DNA of 64,000 nucleotides from Apoderus coryli (lineage: Eukaryota > Arthropoda > Insecta > Coleoptera > Attelabidae): positions 38,265,253-38,329,252 of the forward strand of contig OU452199.1 of the NCBI GenBank assembly GCA_911728435.2, in the 5' to 3' direction. This document shows, one piece after another, positions 28,040-41,486 of the stretch. Position 1 is the first letter of the stretch; the number at the start of each line of letters is the position of its first letter. Under the pieces are notes generated by a model that saw only the letters and a list, made by a program, of their open reading frames with translations, did no database searches and had not been told where the DNA came from. The translations under genes and the position numbers were made by a program.

Positions 28040-31000
28040 ATGCCGTTTGGAAAAAGTATTTCTAGATGTGCAAGATGTATGCCAATCAGTTCAACTAGAA
28101 GGTAAGTAGGTACATACACATACCTATATAATTATTTATATTATTAGTTCGGTACCTATTTTTACTTATTGAAATCATTCTTCTCAAAACTTGGATTAAT
28201 TTTGCAAAAGTTTGACTTGAATGAACTAATAGTCTCTTGCGCAATAAATGACCTACATATATATTATCTGTATTTTATTTATAATAGTGTTTTGTGTTTT
28301 GGATAATTACAATAGGTTGATTCTCACATAGGATCCCTGATAAGTTATGGACAGTTTCTAAATTAACACTACTGCGCATGTTAATTTGAATGATTTCTTC
28401 CTGGGGGGTTATTCTTGGCGAGTGGAACTGAGAGAACGGAGGAAAGTATATGCTAATTTATTAAGCTTTGCCTCGATTTGCTCGATCATTCTACTCAACG
28501 GTTTTCAAGAATTTGACACCTGGTTGTAGGCATATATCTGACACCCAGTATATTTGGATGAACTTAATTCTGATTGGCTGGAATTTATTCTTTTTCTTTA
28601 ATTTTTCTTGTCTCTTCATTAAGCATCGATATATTAACTAAGAGAGTCTCTCTCATATCACTCATTTCAACATTTTATAACTAACTTCAGACATAATAAC
28701 AAAATTGGAAATCAAATAAAAATCAGCTGGCCAGCTGACGTGTCTGTCATTTTTATATTCAAATATTTTTATTTTAGTTTATTTTTTTTATTAAAAATTC
28801 GCTGTAATAATTACTATGCTCTAATCGATGTTAAATAATAGTTCTTTATGCAATACACTATATAATGTATAATTCATTTGTCTGTGTCCAATGCGACACA
28901 AAATCCTCATTATAAATTCGTTTTTTAGATGTTACAGCTCAGAGATTCCGAACAGTGTAGAAGAAGTAAAAATGCAAGCCAAAAACGTTATTTTATCTCA
29001 ATGGAAACTGATTAACCACCTCAAAAGTTACGTTGCTAAATTTTCCGAAGACAAAACATTTGAAAATGCCATAAATCAGGAGTTTAGGCAATTTTTGAAG
29101 AAAATCGAACCGAAAATTTCCAGCAATGACTTTATGAAATATTTCACAACTTCCACAAGTTTAGAACAGAAGAAATTGAATCAAACTACTCACAAAGAAT
29201 TAGGAACTGGATTAATTCCCCGACCAAATGTTTTTGAAAGTTTGAGAAATGTGTTAGGCGGTAGTAAACAAGTAGAAGTAGAAAAACCTGTGGTACCGAA
29301 ATGGAAAATGGCAGAGCTTGTAGTTTCAAAGGTAAAATAACATTTTCCAAAATAAAAGAACTTAATCTATTAAGGTATATTTTAGGACGAAATTAATACT
29401 AAATCGACTCAAATTATTTTATCAGTATTAGCTGCACAATCTGATTCTATGAGATTAGTTAGAATTGAAAACCTAATCACACATATCAAGAAATATCCAG
29501 AAGTCAAACACAATCTAGTCAAGGTAGATTATTAGTTTTAATTCTATTACGAAGGGTGGTTGTAGCTGAAAATGCAGTTCGAAACAACTTTTTTACGGGT
29601 TACTTATTATATTTTTAGGAAGGTGCTATAAGAATGCTAATGTTGGTCAGACGACAGACCAAAAATGAACATGTACAGAATTCATTACTTGAGGCATTTG
29701 CCCTACTAGGACATGCAGATCCGGTGCCAAAACGAGGTGTCAGAATACTTTCAATAGATGGAGGAGGTACTAGAGGTGTTCTTGTTGTGGAAATGTTACG
29801 GAAATTAGAAGAATTAAGCGGTACACCGATTTATGAGTTGTTTGACATTATTTGTGGTGTCAGTACTGGGGCTATTATTGGTACTTTAGTAGGTGAGAAC
29901 TTATGAAATTTAGTTATTGACTTGTTATTGTCGGAAAGTTTCAGTGGATCTTGAGATAAGCTTCAATTCGAAAACAATCAGATAACTTAATGATACTTAA
30001 TTATTTATACAAAACGATTTTATTCGTAACGATTTCTGCTTTTATGTTACTTTTATTACAGCTGGCAACGATATCTAATTTATATTAAATTCTATTTAAA
30101 GGTTTGAAACAATTAACTCTAGATGAAGTATCGGAAATTTATAAGAAATTAAGTCAACAAATTTTCACACAATCACCAATTAAGGGAACCAGCAATTTAG
30201 TATGGAGCCATTCCTATTATGACACGCAATTATGGGAGGAGATGTTACAATCTCAGTGGGACGGTAGAACACTTATTGAAACGTCTAGGATTCCTAAGTG
30301 TCCCAAGGTAAATGCACATCTCTAAGATTATTAGTTTCTTTAAAAAATAAGGAAAACGTTAGTTAAATAATTAATTGAATTTAATCTGTTAATTTTGTTT
30401 TAGTTCTGTGCAGTGTCGGCCGTAGTGAACCAGGCTCGTCTTGCAGCTTATGTCTTTAGGAATTACACATTACCATGTCGAGTACAATCTCAATATCTTG
30501 GAGGTCATGAGCATCAAGTTTGGCAAGCTGTTAGAGCCTCTGCAGCTGCACCTACATATTTTGAGGAATTTAAACTAGGCAATATGATACATCAGGTATT
30601 TATTCTCATTAATTTTTTTTTTCGTTCATTGACATAGAGGCCCGAGCGTTTTGTTCCAAAAAATTGCCGTTCAAAATGTATGGGAGTTTATTCGTGACTT
30701 TTGGTTCTCACTGTATATTAATTTAAATCGCCGCCTTCTTTAGACAAGCCATGAAACAGCATAGTTGGCAACGTTGAATTCCAGTTCGTTTGGTGGGGTT
30801 TACATTCTTACATTGTAACACGCGGTCTAATTAATAATAATAATATATCGTCTCAATTTTGTGTAAGTTAAAATACCCGATAAATTGTTAGTTACTATAA
30901 TAAGGCGATTTGTTTGGACCCTCTGACCGGCGCGGTGGTAAACATGGAGGGATTCCTATGGGGGTACTAATTGATTCTATTTTTGGGTCGTGAATTTTCT

Positions 31001-31948
31001 GTAAGTTACAAGACCGAATAAACTGTTTGTTAATAAAATAAAGTGCTTTATTTATTACTCTTGTACTGGACGGCATAGTGTTTGCCCGTATAACTAAGCG
31101 GTGGAAGTGTCTTTTGTGCTAGGGTTTTGTATGTATATTTAAGAATTGATATTATTAAATTACAAAATGCGATTACAAAATAGTTTCCAAGAGACTGGTT
31201 TACTAACCGTATTGCGGTGTTGCCATTGCTTGTCTAAAGAAGGCTGTGCTTAAATGCTGTGTGAACACAATAATTTCTGAAACGATTATTAGAAGAAATA
31301 TATCGCGATGTAGCATAATTACTCAATTTTCAGGATGGTGGTATATTAGTTAATAATCCGACCGCAGTAGCAATTCATGAAGCCAAATTACTTTGGCCCA
31401 CCACACCAATTCAATGTGTTGTCTCGTTTGGTACTGGTAGAACAGCTCCAAGTCCAATTGATGCGTGCGCTGAAACTACCACCTCACTGTATAGCACTTC
31501 ATGGAAAAGTAAATTTTTTGCCATTGTTGATAGTGCAACCGATACTGAAGGTTAGCCCCATGAAATATACTTATTTATAAATATCAATCATTTTGTGGAG
31601 TAGACGTGTTTTATTCACTACGAATATTCGTATTTGTTTTTTAGTTTAGTTAAACGTTGTAAATCTGAATTGTTTGATTTGCTAGGCGTGCACACAATGT
31701 TGTCAGATTTACTGCCCACGGACGTGTACTACAGATTCAACCCGTACTTAACGGAGATGCTGGACATGACTGAAATTGATCCAAAGAAAATTGATCAACT
31801 AGAGAGGGATGCTTTAATGTATCTTAGACGTAATGAAGATAAATTCCATGAGGCTGTTAAAGCGTTAAATAAAGTTAAAACTCCATTACAGAAAGCTGGC
31901 GAATGGGTCAATCAACAAAAACATTTTCATGGATTTAAGAGTGAATAA
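28040..31948 (+). CDS. PNPLA8: PNPLA8-like patatin phospholipase, copy 1, 8 exons
   Basis: Calcium-independent phospholipase A2-gamma family, which hydrolyses membrane phospholipids in mitochondria and peroxisomes. Exons: 28040-28101, 28929-29331, 29386-29523, 29619-29892, 30102-30307, 30404-30595, 31334-31550, 31686-31948; 584 residues, all GT..AG. The first exon plus the start of the second give an Arg/Ser-rich, acid-free N-terminus ending RRCYSSE, a good mitochondrial presequence with a plausible cleavage site. Patatin domain: oxyanion loop DGGGTRG (about 248-254), nucleophile GVSTG with Ser283, and dyad Asp426 in [17 protein letters not shown] and the Tyr-Arg-Phe-Asn-Pro block near the C-terminus also match PNPLA8. 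A candidate AATAAA is at 32209. A tandem paralogue follows at 33979. Confidence 0.93.
30733..31244. mobile_element. MITE-like element in PNPLA8 copy 1, intron 6
   Basis: A 17-bp exact inverted repeat, GCCTTCTTTAGACAAGC, occurs at 30733-30749 and (reversed) at 31228-31244, 512 bp end to end. The interior has no coding content. The true termini and target duplication are not resolved. Confidence 0.6.
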
Positions 31949-32342
31949 TGTCATGTTTCTGTAATGAAATGTGTGTGTAAAATTTTATACCGGTTTCATA
32001 AATGTAAACAACAAAAACAATATTTTGTGCCTTAATATTGAATCTAATTTTTAGAAAATTGTTTTGATGTCAATGTGCGTTCGTAGTTTTTTGGTTTTAG
32101 TTTTAACAAGCTCAAGTAATCTGTGATTAGATTTTAGTCAATATTTTATATTTTTTGTTACATTTTATTGATCTAAAGTGATATATTTTTGAAGGTTATT
32201 TATACATAAATAAATATATTTTGACAGATATACGTGTATTATTTTTATACAACCGGCCAATAGACTCAGTTTAGTATATAAACATTATTCTATGACTCAG
32301 TTGCAGTAAACATGTGGTAAACATTAGGGAGTTAAGGCAATA

Positions 32343-32729
32343 GGGAGTTAAAGTTACGTCAGCATAGATAACGAGACGTATCTATGCTGACGTATAGCAG
32401 CATAGATAACGAGACGTATCTATGCTGACGTAACGGAAATTATTTAGGATAAGTCAATTGAAAAATCTAGGACCAAAAATGAGTTAAAGTTTGATTAGCA
32501 ACGTAACGCATTTCTCTTAGGATATGTTTATATTTGTTTAACTCGTTCGGATACCTCCGATCATACAATCGAAGATTTCCGTAGAATGGGTTCTCGTTTG
32601 AATGATACATGCAAGAGACCGTATCAATACGGGATACGTATCCGCAAACGAGATGAAAAATTCATCTGCGCATGCCTAGCTGTCAATAGATACGTATACG
32701 TTCTTGTCTCATGAACAACTTTAACTCCC
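32343..32729. mobile_element. Nested MITE (GGGAGTTAAAG ends)
   Basis: 387-bp element with termini GGGAGTTAAAGTT / AACTTTAACTCCC flanked by TA (32341-32342, 32730-32731). It is inserted 14 bp inside the end of the MITE A copy. The ends differ from family A at only a few positions, so both may use the same transposase. The interior differs. Confidence 0.8.
32356..32432. repeat. Tandem pair of palindromes within the nested MITE
   Basis: Two successive hairpins built from CAGCATAGATA ... TATCTATGCTG with an 8-9 base loop (ACGAGACG) lie end to end close to the element's left terminus. They could be transposase binding or cruciform-forming sites; inference only. Confidence 0.75.
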
Positions 32730-33978
32730 TAATACCAAGCACGTATACGTATCTCCATACTTAAACGTGAGATTTTGGTTATGTTTACACTAGATAAGTA
32801 CTCATTGAAGATATAGAAGGTGCCATCCAATACGTATCGTATATGCGGAAGGTAGAGATAACACTTGACTTGAGAAAAAGACCCTTTTAGATTTTTCTAC
32901 TTCCATTTACTATGTTGTTAATATTACTGTTTTTTTAATCATTAACCAAATACCAATATATTTTAGTATGTAACAGATATTTGTAAAAGTTCATGTAATT
33001 CCGAGAACAATCGGTTCAATACGTTTAAGTATACGATACGCGTACATATGTTTACGGTCTTCGTATCGTTAAACGTATCATAAATTTAAAGAGCGCATGC
33101 GTAGATATCAAAAGATACGTTTACGTATACGTCACTGGCTTTGCCTTAACTCCCTACTCTCTATTATTCTATGGGCAGTCCTCTACGGTTTGCAAACCAT
33201 TTTAAAAATGTTTCCTTTCAAAGAAGCCACAACGAAACATGGCAACAAAATTCTTTAGTCCACATTAGGTGATTCTGTTGTTTGGTTTACCCCAAAATAG
33301 GCGTTGTCCTACATAATCAGATGAGCTGGGCGTATAAAAGGAATCTGAAACTGTCAAAATTATATTTCCTTGATGTTAATTTTGCAGTTAACTGTCAATC
33401 AAATTTGTAAAAGGAACACAAAGAAGGAAAACTGGCGATATTTCCCGTTGTGACTTGAGGTTAGAGATGTTTTTGTTTCGTGTAACTCCAGAGCGACTCC
33501 AAAGAAACAATTATAATACATACGGCGAACCGTATTATTATCGAAATAATGAGGCCACAACATAACTTAAGTTAGAATTAAACATTCCTTGATCCCAAAA
33601 CTGAATTTTAAGTAAGTAGAACGACAGAGATAAGTGAGGTAGTGCTGTGCTAATCCAGTAGACCCTGCCTCGTTTCTCCGGTTGTGGCACGTTACTAGTT
33701 ACTCACTGCATTTGTATTTTTTTTTGTAAACGGAATGTGAGTCCAAATTGTCATTGCTCAGCTGGTTTATATGTGTTTTATAGAATCTAAACAAACATAA
33801 ACATGTCTATCCGAAATCAAAACAAATAACATGATGGTTTCTTGAAGATATTGTGAATAGATTTTTTTACACGAAAGAAATCTAAATTCCTTAAAAATAT
33901 CTAACCATGACCAATAGAAAGTAAAATGATTGAATTTGTTCAAAACATATGAATAGTACGTAATTAAGTACGAACAAA

Positions 33979-36900
33979 ATGTCGTTAAGTCAGTGGAAAT
34001 TGCTGAATTACATTCGTGATACTCTAAGCAAATTCACCAATGAACCTTACTATATAAAAGACATAACGAATTATGCTATAAATAAAATACCATCTACAAT
34101 AACTAACAACCAGGTAGTACAATTTGTTGAAGATAGAGTTATTAAGAAGATTTCAAACAGAACTATATTGCAATCTCATTATAACGCGGATGACACGAAG
34201 GATAGAATAAAGCCTCAAGTAAAAAACATGCTTAGAGATTGGAAAAAGTCCGAAGTGACTAAAGTAAGATTCTATTGTTGAATATAGAGTTTTTATGACC
34301 GAACCTAAGTAAATGTTATTTTAGAAAAATGATCACGATTTTCAAATTGATATTATTCTTTCTAATCTTGAAGCATTGCACGATGAAGGACTTGTGTTGA
34401 ATTCAGTTGAAAAACTTATATTGTTGATGAAAGGAAGTTACGTTGAAAAAAGCAAGGCTGTGAAGGTAATACAGAACTTAAGTAGGTACCCATCCCTAGA
34501 TTTTAATACAAGTTTTAGGTGTGTCTATAATTATGAATTTAACCATTTTTTCGTTGTATATTTGTTTACCAGAGTGGCACATTAAGACAATTGTTGAAAT
34601 TACGAGCCAGAACGAACAACCAGAATATTCTTGATGCATGTAGGGAAGCTCTAGTGATTCTTGGTTATACTGATCCACTTTCGAGTAGAGGTGTGCGTAT
34701 ACTATCCGTAGATGGCGGTGGTGTACGTGGGTTACTAGTGCTGGAAATGCTGAAAAAACTGGAGGAATTAACTGGTAAACGCGTTCATGAATTGTTTGAT
34801 TATTTTTGTGGTGTCAGCACTGGGTCAATACTTTGCTTCGCTATGGGTAAAATACTCTTATTTTAGTTTAATTCCCCTGTGTAATGTCATTTAATAATTT
34901 ATAGGTGTTCACTTAAGACCACTAGATGACATTATAGCAAGTTATGAGGCTTTAAGTAAAGAAGTTTTCAAGCAGTCTGCAGTATGGGGTACTGGTAATT
35001 TGGTATGGAGTCATGCATATTACGATACGGGATTATGGGAGACAAAACTCAAGTCATATTTAGGAACTGATAGTCTTATTAGTACATCACGAAATTCTCT
35101 ATGTCCAAAGGTTAGCAAAATTATTATAAAATTTTTAGTTTAATTGAAACCGATTGAAGTTCCAAAGTATGCGACCTTCAAGTTTTTAGTTAAATATACT
35201 TGTTTAGTTTTGTTTACAAAAAATAATTGAGAGACCTTATTAATTGAGTTGGTGATTTTAATGTTTTTTAATATTTAACCAATCAGGAAGTGTTGAATCA
35301 TGAGCTTTGTTTTTAGATTTCCTGCATTTCAGCTGTGGTAAATCAATCAGAACTTTCAGCTTTTGTATTTCGCAATTACTCACTCCCATGGCGATTCCAA
35401 TCACAATATTCTGGAAGTTATAACTATGAAGTGTGGCAGGCGGCTAGGGCTTCTGCAGCAGCTCCAACATATTTTCATGAATTTAAGCTTGGAAGTCTGT
35501 TGCATCAGGTAATAGTATCATATTAAAGGTTGTCTACATTTCACATAATGTGTTATAGGATGGTGGAATTCTAGTCAACAATCCAACAGCCATTGCTGTT
35601 CATGAGGCTAAACTCTTGTGGCCTGAATCTCCTATTCAATGTGTTGTTTCTTTTGGTACTGGCAGGACAATTCCATCGCCAACTGAAATTCATAAATTGA
35701 CTCAGATTAATAGCACTACGGAAAGTAATAATATTGCTACAACTTCTTGGGCTCGAAAGTTTTATAAAATTTTGGATAGTGCTACGGATACCGAAGGTAA
35801 ATAGGTTAAAGCAAATCAAGACAAGATGTGCTCTTGTATTGTTATGAATATTGGGGCGAATGTGATGTTCGCGTGATTTTCATAAAATAATCAATAAAAA
35901 CGAGGAGTATCAAGATTAAGAATTGAAAGGCATCTACTCCACCAAAGAATCCTCTAATCATTCATTAACCCATCAACCATACATTCTTTCGAAAATATCA
36001 ATACTCATCGTTAGTAGTGTTAATATTAGCACAATCAATATATTTTATTGTTATTATTACTTTTAACTCATCGTATTTAGGCTTACGCCAACAGGGCGAG
36101 TATAGGTAAGTTTCGAAAAGCAAATATTTTCCTAAAAATTATTATGTTTAATTTATTCAAAGGCATTAAAACAGTCGTAGAAAAAGTATAGTGTGAAACT
36201 CACATGAAATGACTATTTCCTACCCGCATGATTTGCAGCACTCGCCTGCGGCTCATGCAAACGATCATACTCGTAGGAAATATATGTCATTTCATGTTCG
36301 TTGCACAATATAATATTGTAATTGTAATTTTTGACACAAAATGTCATCCATGAACGAATTAATTATCAGTCTGTATTGGATTTGCTGATCAAGTAGAAGA
36401 GAAACCCCTTCAAAGGTACATGGAGAAGAAAATGAGAACTACCTTCTTTTACACCCCAACCACCTTCAATTCGAACGAGGAATTGCTCCACAGTACTAGC
36501 CTATAACTCATTAGGGAGTGGAATAACGTAAAGGAAGCAGTCTTCAGGCGTGCCGACTGAGCCACCTCTTCAGCCTTCGAATGACATAAATATCTGAATA
36601 TAATGTGCTACTGAGACGAGCTGAGGAGCCGAGCTCAGTACACCACCAAGAGTTATGTCCAACAGGTTTGCCGTTACGGTACTTCTCGAGCATGACAAGC
36701 ACAGCTCGAAAAAGTTAGTTTTGGAGTGTTTTTGACATTTAGTTTTAATAGATTATTTGAGAACAATTCCTTCGCAGTTTCTTTCACCGGCCTAGCATAA
36801 CACCTCGGCCGTGTAACGATTCTATTGAAGCACACCCAAGAAGCATCATCGGCATATAGATTCATTGCATCAAGATACAAATGGTGATAGAAATCGTTGA

Positions 36901-37686
36901 TAAACAGTAACAGCCCAGAACAGAACCCTGAGACATTCCAGCGCTCAGAATCCGCCCGTCAGATCGTCGAGATTCAATAAGTCATCGCAGGATAATGTTC
37001 ACGAGTTAATTCCATTTTTACGATATCATACAGTAATTGTAAGCAACACAAATAGTCCTGTACTTATTGACAAAATGTTTTGTGTAGCTTAGAGTCAACA
37101 CAGTGTTAAACTTTTCAGCTGACACCTAAGAACAATAAGTGTTACCATGGCTCAAAATATAAATAGTTGCCCTCGTGTTTTGTATTTAAGATATCTCTAG
37201 CATATCACAGTTTTTCTAGAGTTTCGATTTCTCGAAAGATTCATTTTGCAGATTTGCAAACCGATGATTGCCACACACTGACCATGAGCAATTATATTCT
37301 CCAAACATGTAGGTATGGTTATAAGATACTTTTACTTCGAAAGTATTTGGATTGTAATGAATAAACTGTTTATAATAACACTGAATATTTACAAGCAGCT
37401 TTAGGGAATTTGATATTTATCTTTTATTTTAGCGGTACACACTGTATTGAGCGACTTACTACCAGATAATGTTTATTACCGTTTCAATCCCTACCTGACG
37501 GAAATGATTGGAATGGTTGAGAGTAATCCGAAAAAACTGGAACAATTAAAACGTGACGCGCTCATGTATTTACGTCGAAACGAAGACAAATTCCAGGAGG
37601 CGGCTAAAACGTTGACCTTCAAGAAGACATATCTGCAACGCTTGAAGGATGATGTAAGAGTTCGACGGGATATGTATGGAATTTGA
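33979..37686 (+). CDS. PNPLA8-like patatin phospholipase, copy 2, 7 exons
   Basis: Tandem paralogue of 28040-31948. Exons: 33979-34263, 34325-34465, 34573-34846, 34905-35110, 35317-35508, 35559-35796, 37433-37686; 529 residues. The three exons covering the catalytic core have exactly the same lengths as in copy 1 (274, 206, 192 nt). Motifs: DGGGVRG, GVSTG (Ser224) and QDGG (Asp367), so the dyad is intact. It starts at MSLSQWKLL, which aligns with an internal LSQWKL of copy 1, and no presequence exon was found. A weak acceptor just upstream (ending TTAAG at about 33968) would extend the match ([10 protein letters not shown]), so a missed first exon is possible. The 1.6-kb last intron holds LINE debris. 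Candidate poly(A) signal at 37913. Confidence 0.9.
36070..36203 (+). repeat. Dispersed repeat shared with 61868-61992
   Basis: Both copies contain AGGTAAGTTTCGAAAA/GGGTAAGTTTCGAAAA, CTAAAAATTATG and GTCGTAGAAAAAGTATAGTG, ending GTGTGAAACTCACAT. Found in the last intron of PNPLA8 copy 2 and in the distal TE region. Confidence 0.75.
36203..36296. repeat. Hairpin in PNPLA8 copy 2 intron
   Basis: CATGAAATGACTATTTCCTAC pairs with GTAGGAAATATATGTCATTTCATG (one small bulge), and GCATGATTTGCAG/CTCATGCAAACG pairs inside. It abuts the dispersed repeat at 36070-36203. Confidence 0.75.
36660..36975 (-). pseudogene. Non-LTR reverse transcriptase fragment
   Basis: The minus strand reads MSQGSVLG, then after a frameshift [18 protein letters not shown] followed by [10 protein letters not shown]. 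This is the RT motif pair (V)PQGSVLGP..LLF.IND and YADDT/S of Jockey/CR1-like LINEs. Frameshifted and lacking both ends. Confidence 0.75.
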
Positions 37687-40600
37687 AATATTTGATGGAT
37701 AGGTTTTTATCTGAGTAATATTTCTGGTGAAATTATTTTTGAATTAACAGGATGTGGAACATATAATAACGTAATTAATTTATACAGGGAAAAAAATATT
37801 AATAAGAACTCACATCAATATAAGGACAAATTTTAGGAAAATAATATTTGTGTGTATTTTAATTTTTATCTGAGAATTTTGAATCTTTCTTGTTCAGATA
37901 CATTTTAATAATAATAAAAAATCATTTTTTTAAAGAAATAGAAATGGGCGAAATCAGTTACTTTGGTATTGAACGTCACCTAGCGGACAGTTTGTAAATA
38001 ATACTGAAGATATGTTTGCAATTTAGATGAAAGGTATAAATTATCTTGTCAATGAGCTTAAGTAGCCTTAAATCGGATAAAGAGTTGCAGAGATATTGAA
38101 TATTTTTTAGAATATAATTCTTTTATCCCCAAGAGCGTCAATATGTCACAACATATTTAATATAAAATAAGAAAATAAACTCAAAAATAAAACAGCTAAT
38201 GGAGGGTCGTGAGCTCTCGTTATGGATCCCGGTAGCACACATTGCGGTACCCCGAAAGGAATACCAAAATTAAAACGCTAGTAGAATACCATTTATTCTT
38301 CCGATCTATAAAGTATTAGGTCGTCGGTTTTAAAATTTGACTCAATACAGAGCCGGGGGTTTGGGGATGTTTTAGAGCCAGCAAGATTTGCTTTATAATG
38401 GACCAATTTAAAATTTGTTATGGGACTATTTAAAGTTGTATTGATATTCATTTGTACCTACAAAATCCTACATTCCTAGATTCAGGTTAGGACAATCGTA
38501 ATCTCAATACAATAACTACATTAGTATTGAACTGTAGTTGTTATTATGTATTGTTTCACACGGCGTTCAACAAACAGTATTTTAGAACTTAGTAGGTAGT
38601 TGATATTCTAGCTAGATTCATTATTTGTCTGAATTGCATGTAGGTAATTAATATTCAGCTGTTTGTGAATTCATGTTGTTAAAGCTTTATATTATATTAT
38701 TTATTTATGCACATTAAGCTGTATTTTTTGTTAATTTTATTTGTAACATAATAACGAAATAAAACACTTTGGAATATACTTTTAGTACTTTATTTGAAGC
38801 TGCCATTCAGTTACATTTCAAACTGCACATTTATAAATTTTAGAAGTTATAATGTACCTATACATTTATTTCTTTTAGATATTATTTTTTTAATTTCATA
38901 TATTCATCTGTTTATATATAATAATAAAATAAACACTTGTCTATCGTAGGTATACCTTGTTTTATAACAATAATTAAAATACGAAGAGTTCTTTTCTTGG
39001 GTCTATTTTATATTTCTATAGATAAAACACAATTAGTTTATTTCTGATTATAACTGCTTTTATTGACAACAAATCGACATGGGTCTCAAAATTGAATCCT
39101 GGGGAACACCCGAAACAACATCGTTATTTTCAACTCAATTGACCCAGTGATAATTTATGGGATCGAGAGCTTCGGAAAATCACTGACAGTTATAATGCTA
39201 ATTTATATTGCTGATGTTTCCAAAACTGAGAATTGTAATTAGTTTGCAGTTATGCCAACTGCATTGATTGTATATCATTTAAAATTGTATGTACCTGAAA
39301 AATTCTTTCGTTGCAGTCAGTGAAACAATATTGATTAATTTGATCAGGGTCAGAGAGGTTGGTTGGTACCTATGTTATGGGACAAAAATCATACACTGAT
39401 ACTTCCGCAGATGAAGATCAGTCACAGCATGAACCTAGAAGAGAAACCTATTTATTTAAAATTCTGGCTTGGTAAACCTGAGTAAGATAAACGTGCCCAC
39501 AATGTTAATTCAGTTTTCCACGTGATGAAAATGTACGTTAAAAGCCCCTAAACAATTCAGAGTGCGACACAAAAAAAGAAATGACGTATTTCAGATTATC
39601 CATACATGATAACAGGTACCTACTTTTAGACACTGCCTCTTTATTACAAAATAGTAAAAATGCATGTATAGTTGTAAATACTTTGTGGTATATTACATAG
39701 TTTATCTAATTAGGCACCATGAAGTCTAAATTTCAAGAAAAGAAATGACAACTTCTTTACAAATTCAATACTGATATCGGAATGTCTTACAAAAATATTC
39801 CGTTCATTTTACAGAAAATAAATCATAAGATAATTTCTATTAAGCATAATACATTCAAATTCTTATAAATTATCTTCTGCCTTTTAAATCGGATATATTT
39901 CAAAAAAACTAAATACTACGATCTTTTTTAAATAAAATATTTTATGATAAAAATAATCTCAACAAATAAATAAAATTTTTAAAATATCTCGAATTTCAAT
40001 AATTAAAAACAATGAACAAACTAATCATAATGAATTATATTTTCCAGCCTTTTTTATATAAATATAATTCAATATGTTTAATGCATACAATGATATTAGA
40101 TAATAAATTAAAGATGAAACAAATTTAATGAATTAATTCAAATAATAATACTCTTCTGTTTTAAATTGGGTTAAAACTAGGTGCTAATTTATCTAGAAAC
40201 TAAAAAATCAGTTAAAGTTTGGATTCTGTTTTAGGTACAAATAATTGTGATAATTAGTAATATCAATTCATTTCGATAAATTGTGTTGTATAATAATTTA
40301 TATTCCATGTGCTAAAAAATAATTTTAAGTTCACACCTAGTTCTGAAATACTTATATTGTGCGAAAAACGTGTAGGAATTTAATTTTCATATTAGCTAGA
40401 AATATTTTTTGCACATCATACACACAATACATTTTTAAATATAAATAAATTAAAAATATTAATAATACAATAATTAAATGGTTTGGGGCTCATTTGATTT
40501 TTGTGTAAACACTGTACTATAAATAATATTATTTTAATATAATAAGTAGGTAATATTATATTTTGTAAAATAGTACAAAAAATGAAGCTATACTTAACAA

Positions 40601-41486
40601 ATTATATATAAATATAAATAAATAAAAACTACAGTACGTGCGAGAAAAAATACTAACTACGCACGAAAAATAATTATACTTTCTTTTTTTTAAGAACCTA
40701 TGGTTATTACATATTATTTTATGACGCCGTGGATAATGATAATGTAACAAACATAATATAAATTTTGTAATTTAGATCTTTACTGATCAGAACTGTAAAA
40801 CTATAATATGATTATTTCAAGTCAGGATTCCGTATTTTTATCCACGACGTTTTTTAATATACATAGTTTTTTTTAATTAATAATGTATAAATGCTGTAAA
40901 AATGTACATAAAATGAGGTAAAATTGTTCTTTTTTCTAAATTTAAATTGTTTTGTCATTTGTGAGCTTTCATGTACATGTTAATTATATTTTTTAATTGG
41001 GTACTATTTTATCGGATTAATAAGTTTAATTTTTAGAAAATTTAGGATAAAATAACAAAAATTTCTAGAATATTACTAAAATAATCGGTGTTCATAGATA
41101 TACAAAAAAATGTGTAAGTAAACAAAATTAAAATTTCAGATTTTATAGCCTAATTTCAATTAAATCATATATGCTTTCCGTTGTGCAACAAATTCATGTC
41201 TAATATAAAAAATAATAGTGAAAAACTTTAATTACGAATATTTTTGATTTTCAGATACAAAAAAATAAATTCCAATAAAATAGTAACCATTAAAAATATT
41301 AAACCAAAAAATGTATGTCTTTACGGAAAACTTATCAGAGTATCTATAAACTAAACAAAAAATAATAATAATACATCAATCGCCGATTATGGTGATTTCA
41401 TTTGGACTAGAATATTAGGACACGCAGGTTTGTGTGAAGGTATGGCTGCTGTATACGTACTTGTCGTTATGGTGATTGGACAATAA
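37687..41486. other. Gene-free AT-rich interval
   Basis: Very AT-rich with no exon recognised. The left edge must contain the PNPLA8 copy 2 3' UTR. The right part (about 40-41.4 kb) probably holds a long ITP 3' UTR, as neurohormone genes often have, but no boundary can be fixed. Confidence 0.4.

Larger units (their letters stand above)
32327..33154. mobile_element. MITE family A, copy 2, split by another MITE
   Basis: Reverse-orientation relative of 13612-14191 with the same GGGAGTTAAGGCAA ends and TA on both sides (32325-32326, 33155-33156). Removing the nested insert leaves about 440 bp, shorter than copy 1 because of an internal deletion of roughly 140 bp near 32990. Confidence 0.82.
31949..33978. 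other. Interval between the PNPLA8 paralogues
   Basis: Holds the copy 1 3' UTR, the nested MITE pair (32327-33154) and a diverged copy of the 3053-3165 repeat near 33618. The 5' end of copy 2 should lie at its right edge. Confidence 0.6.

Noticed and set aside
39080..39180. TCCTGGGGAACACCCGAAACA as a possible LINE reverse transcriptase scrap
   Set aside because: Only a few codons resemble the RT motif and the flanks do not support it.
38700..41300. CRISPR-like or other array structure in the long AT-rich stretch
   Set aside because: No regular repeat-spacer spacing; only low-complexity AT. CRISPR is not expected in an insect nuclear genome.
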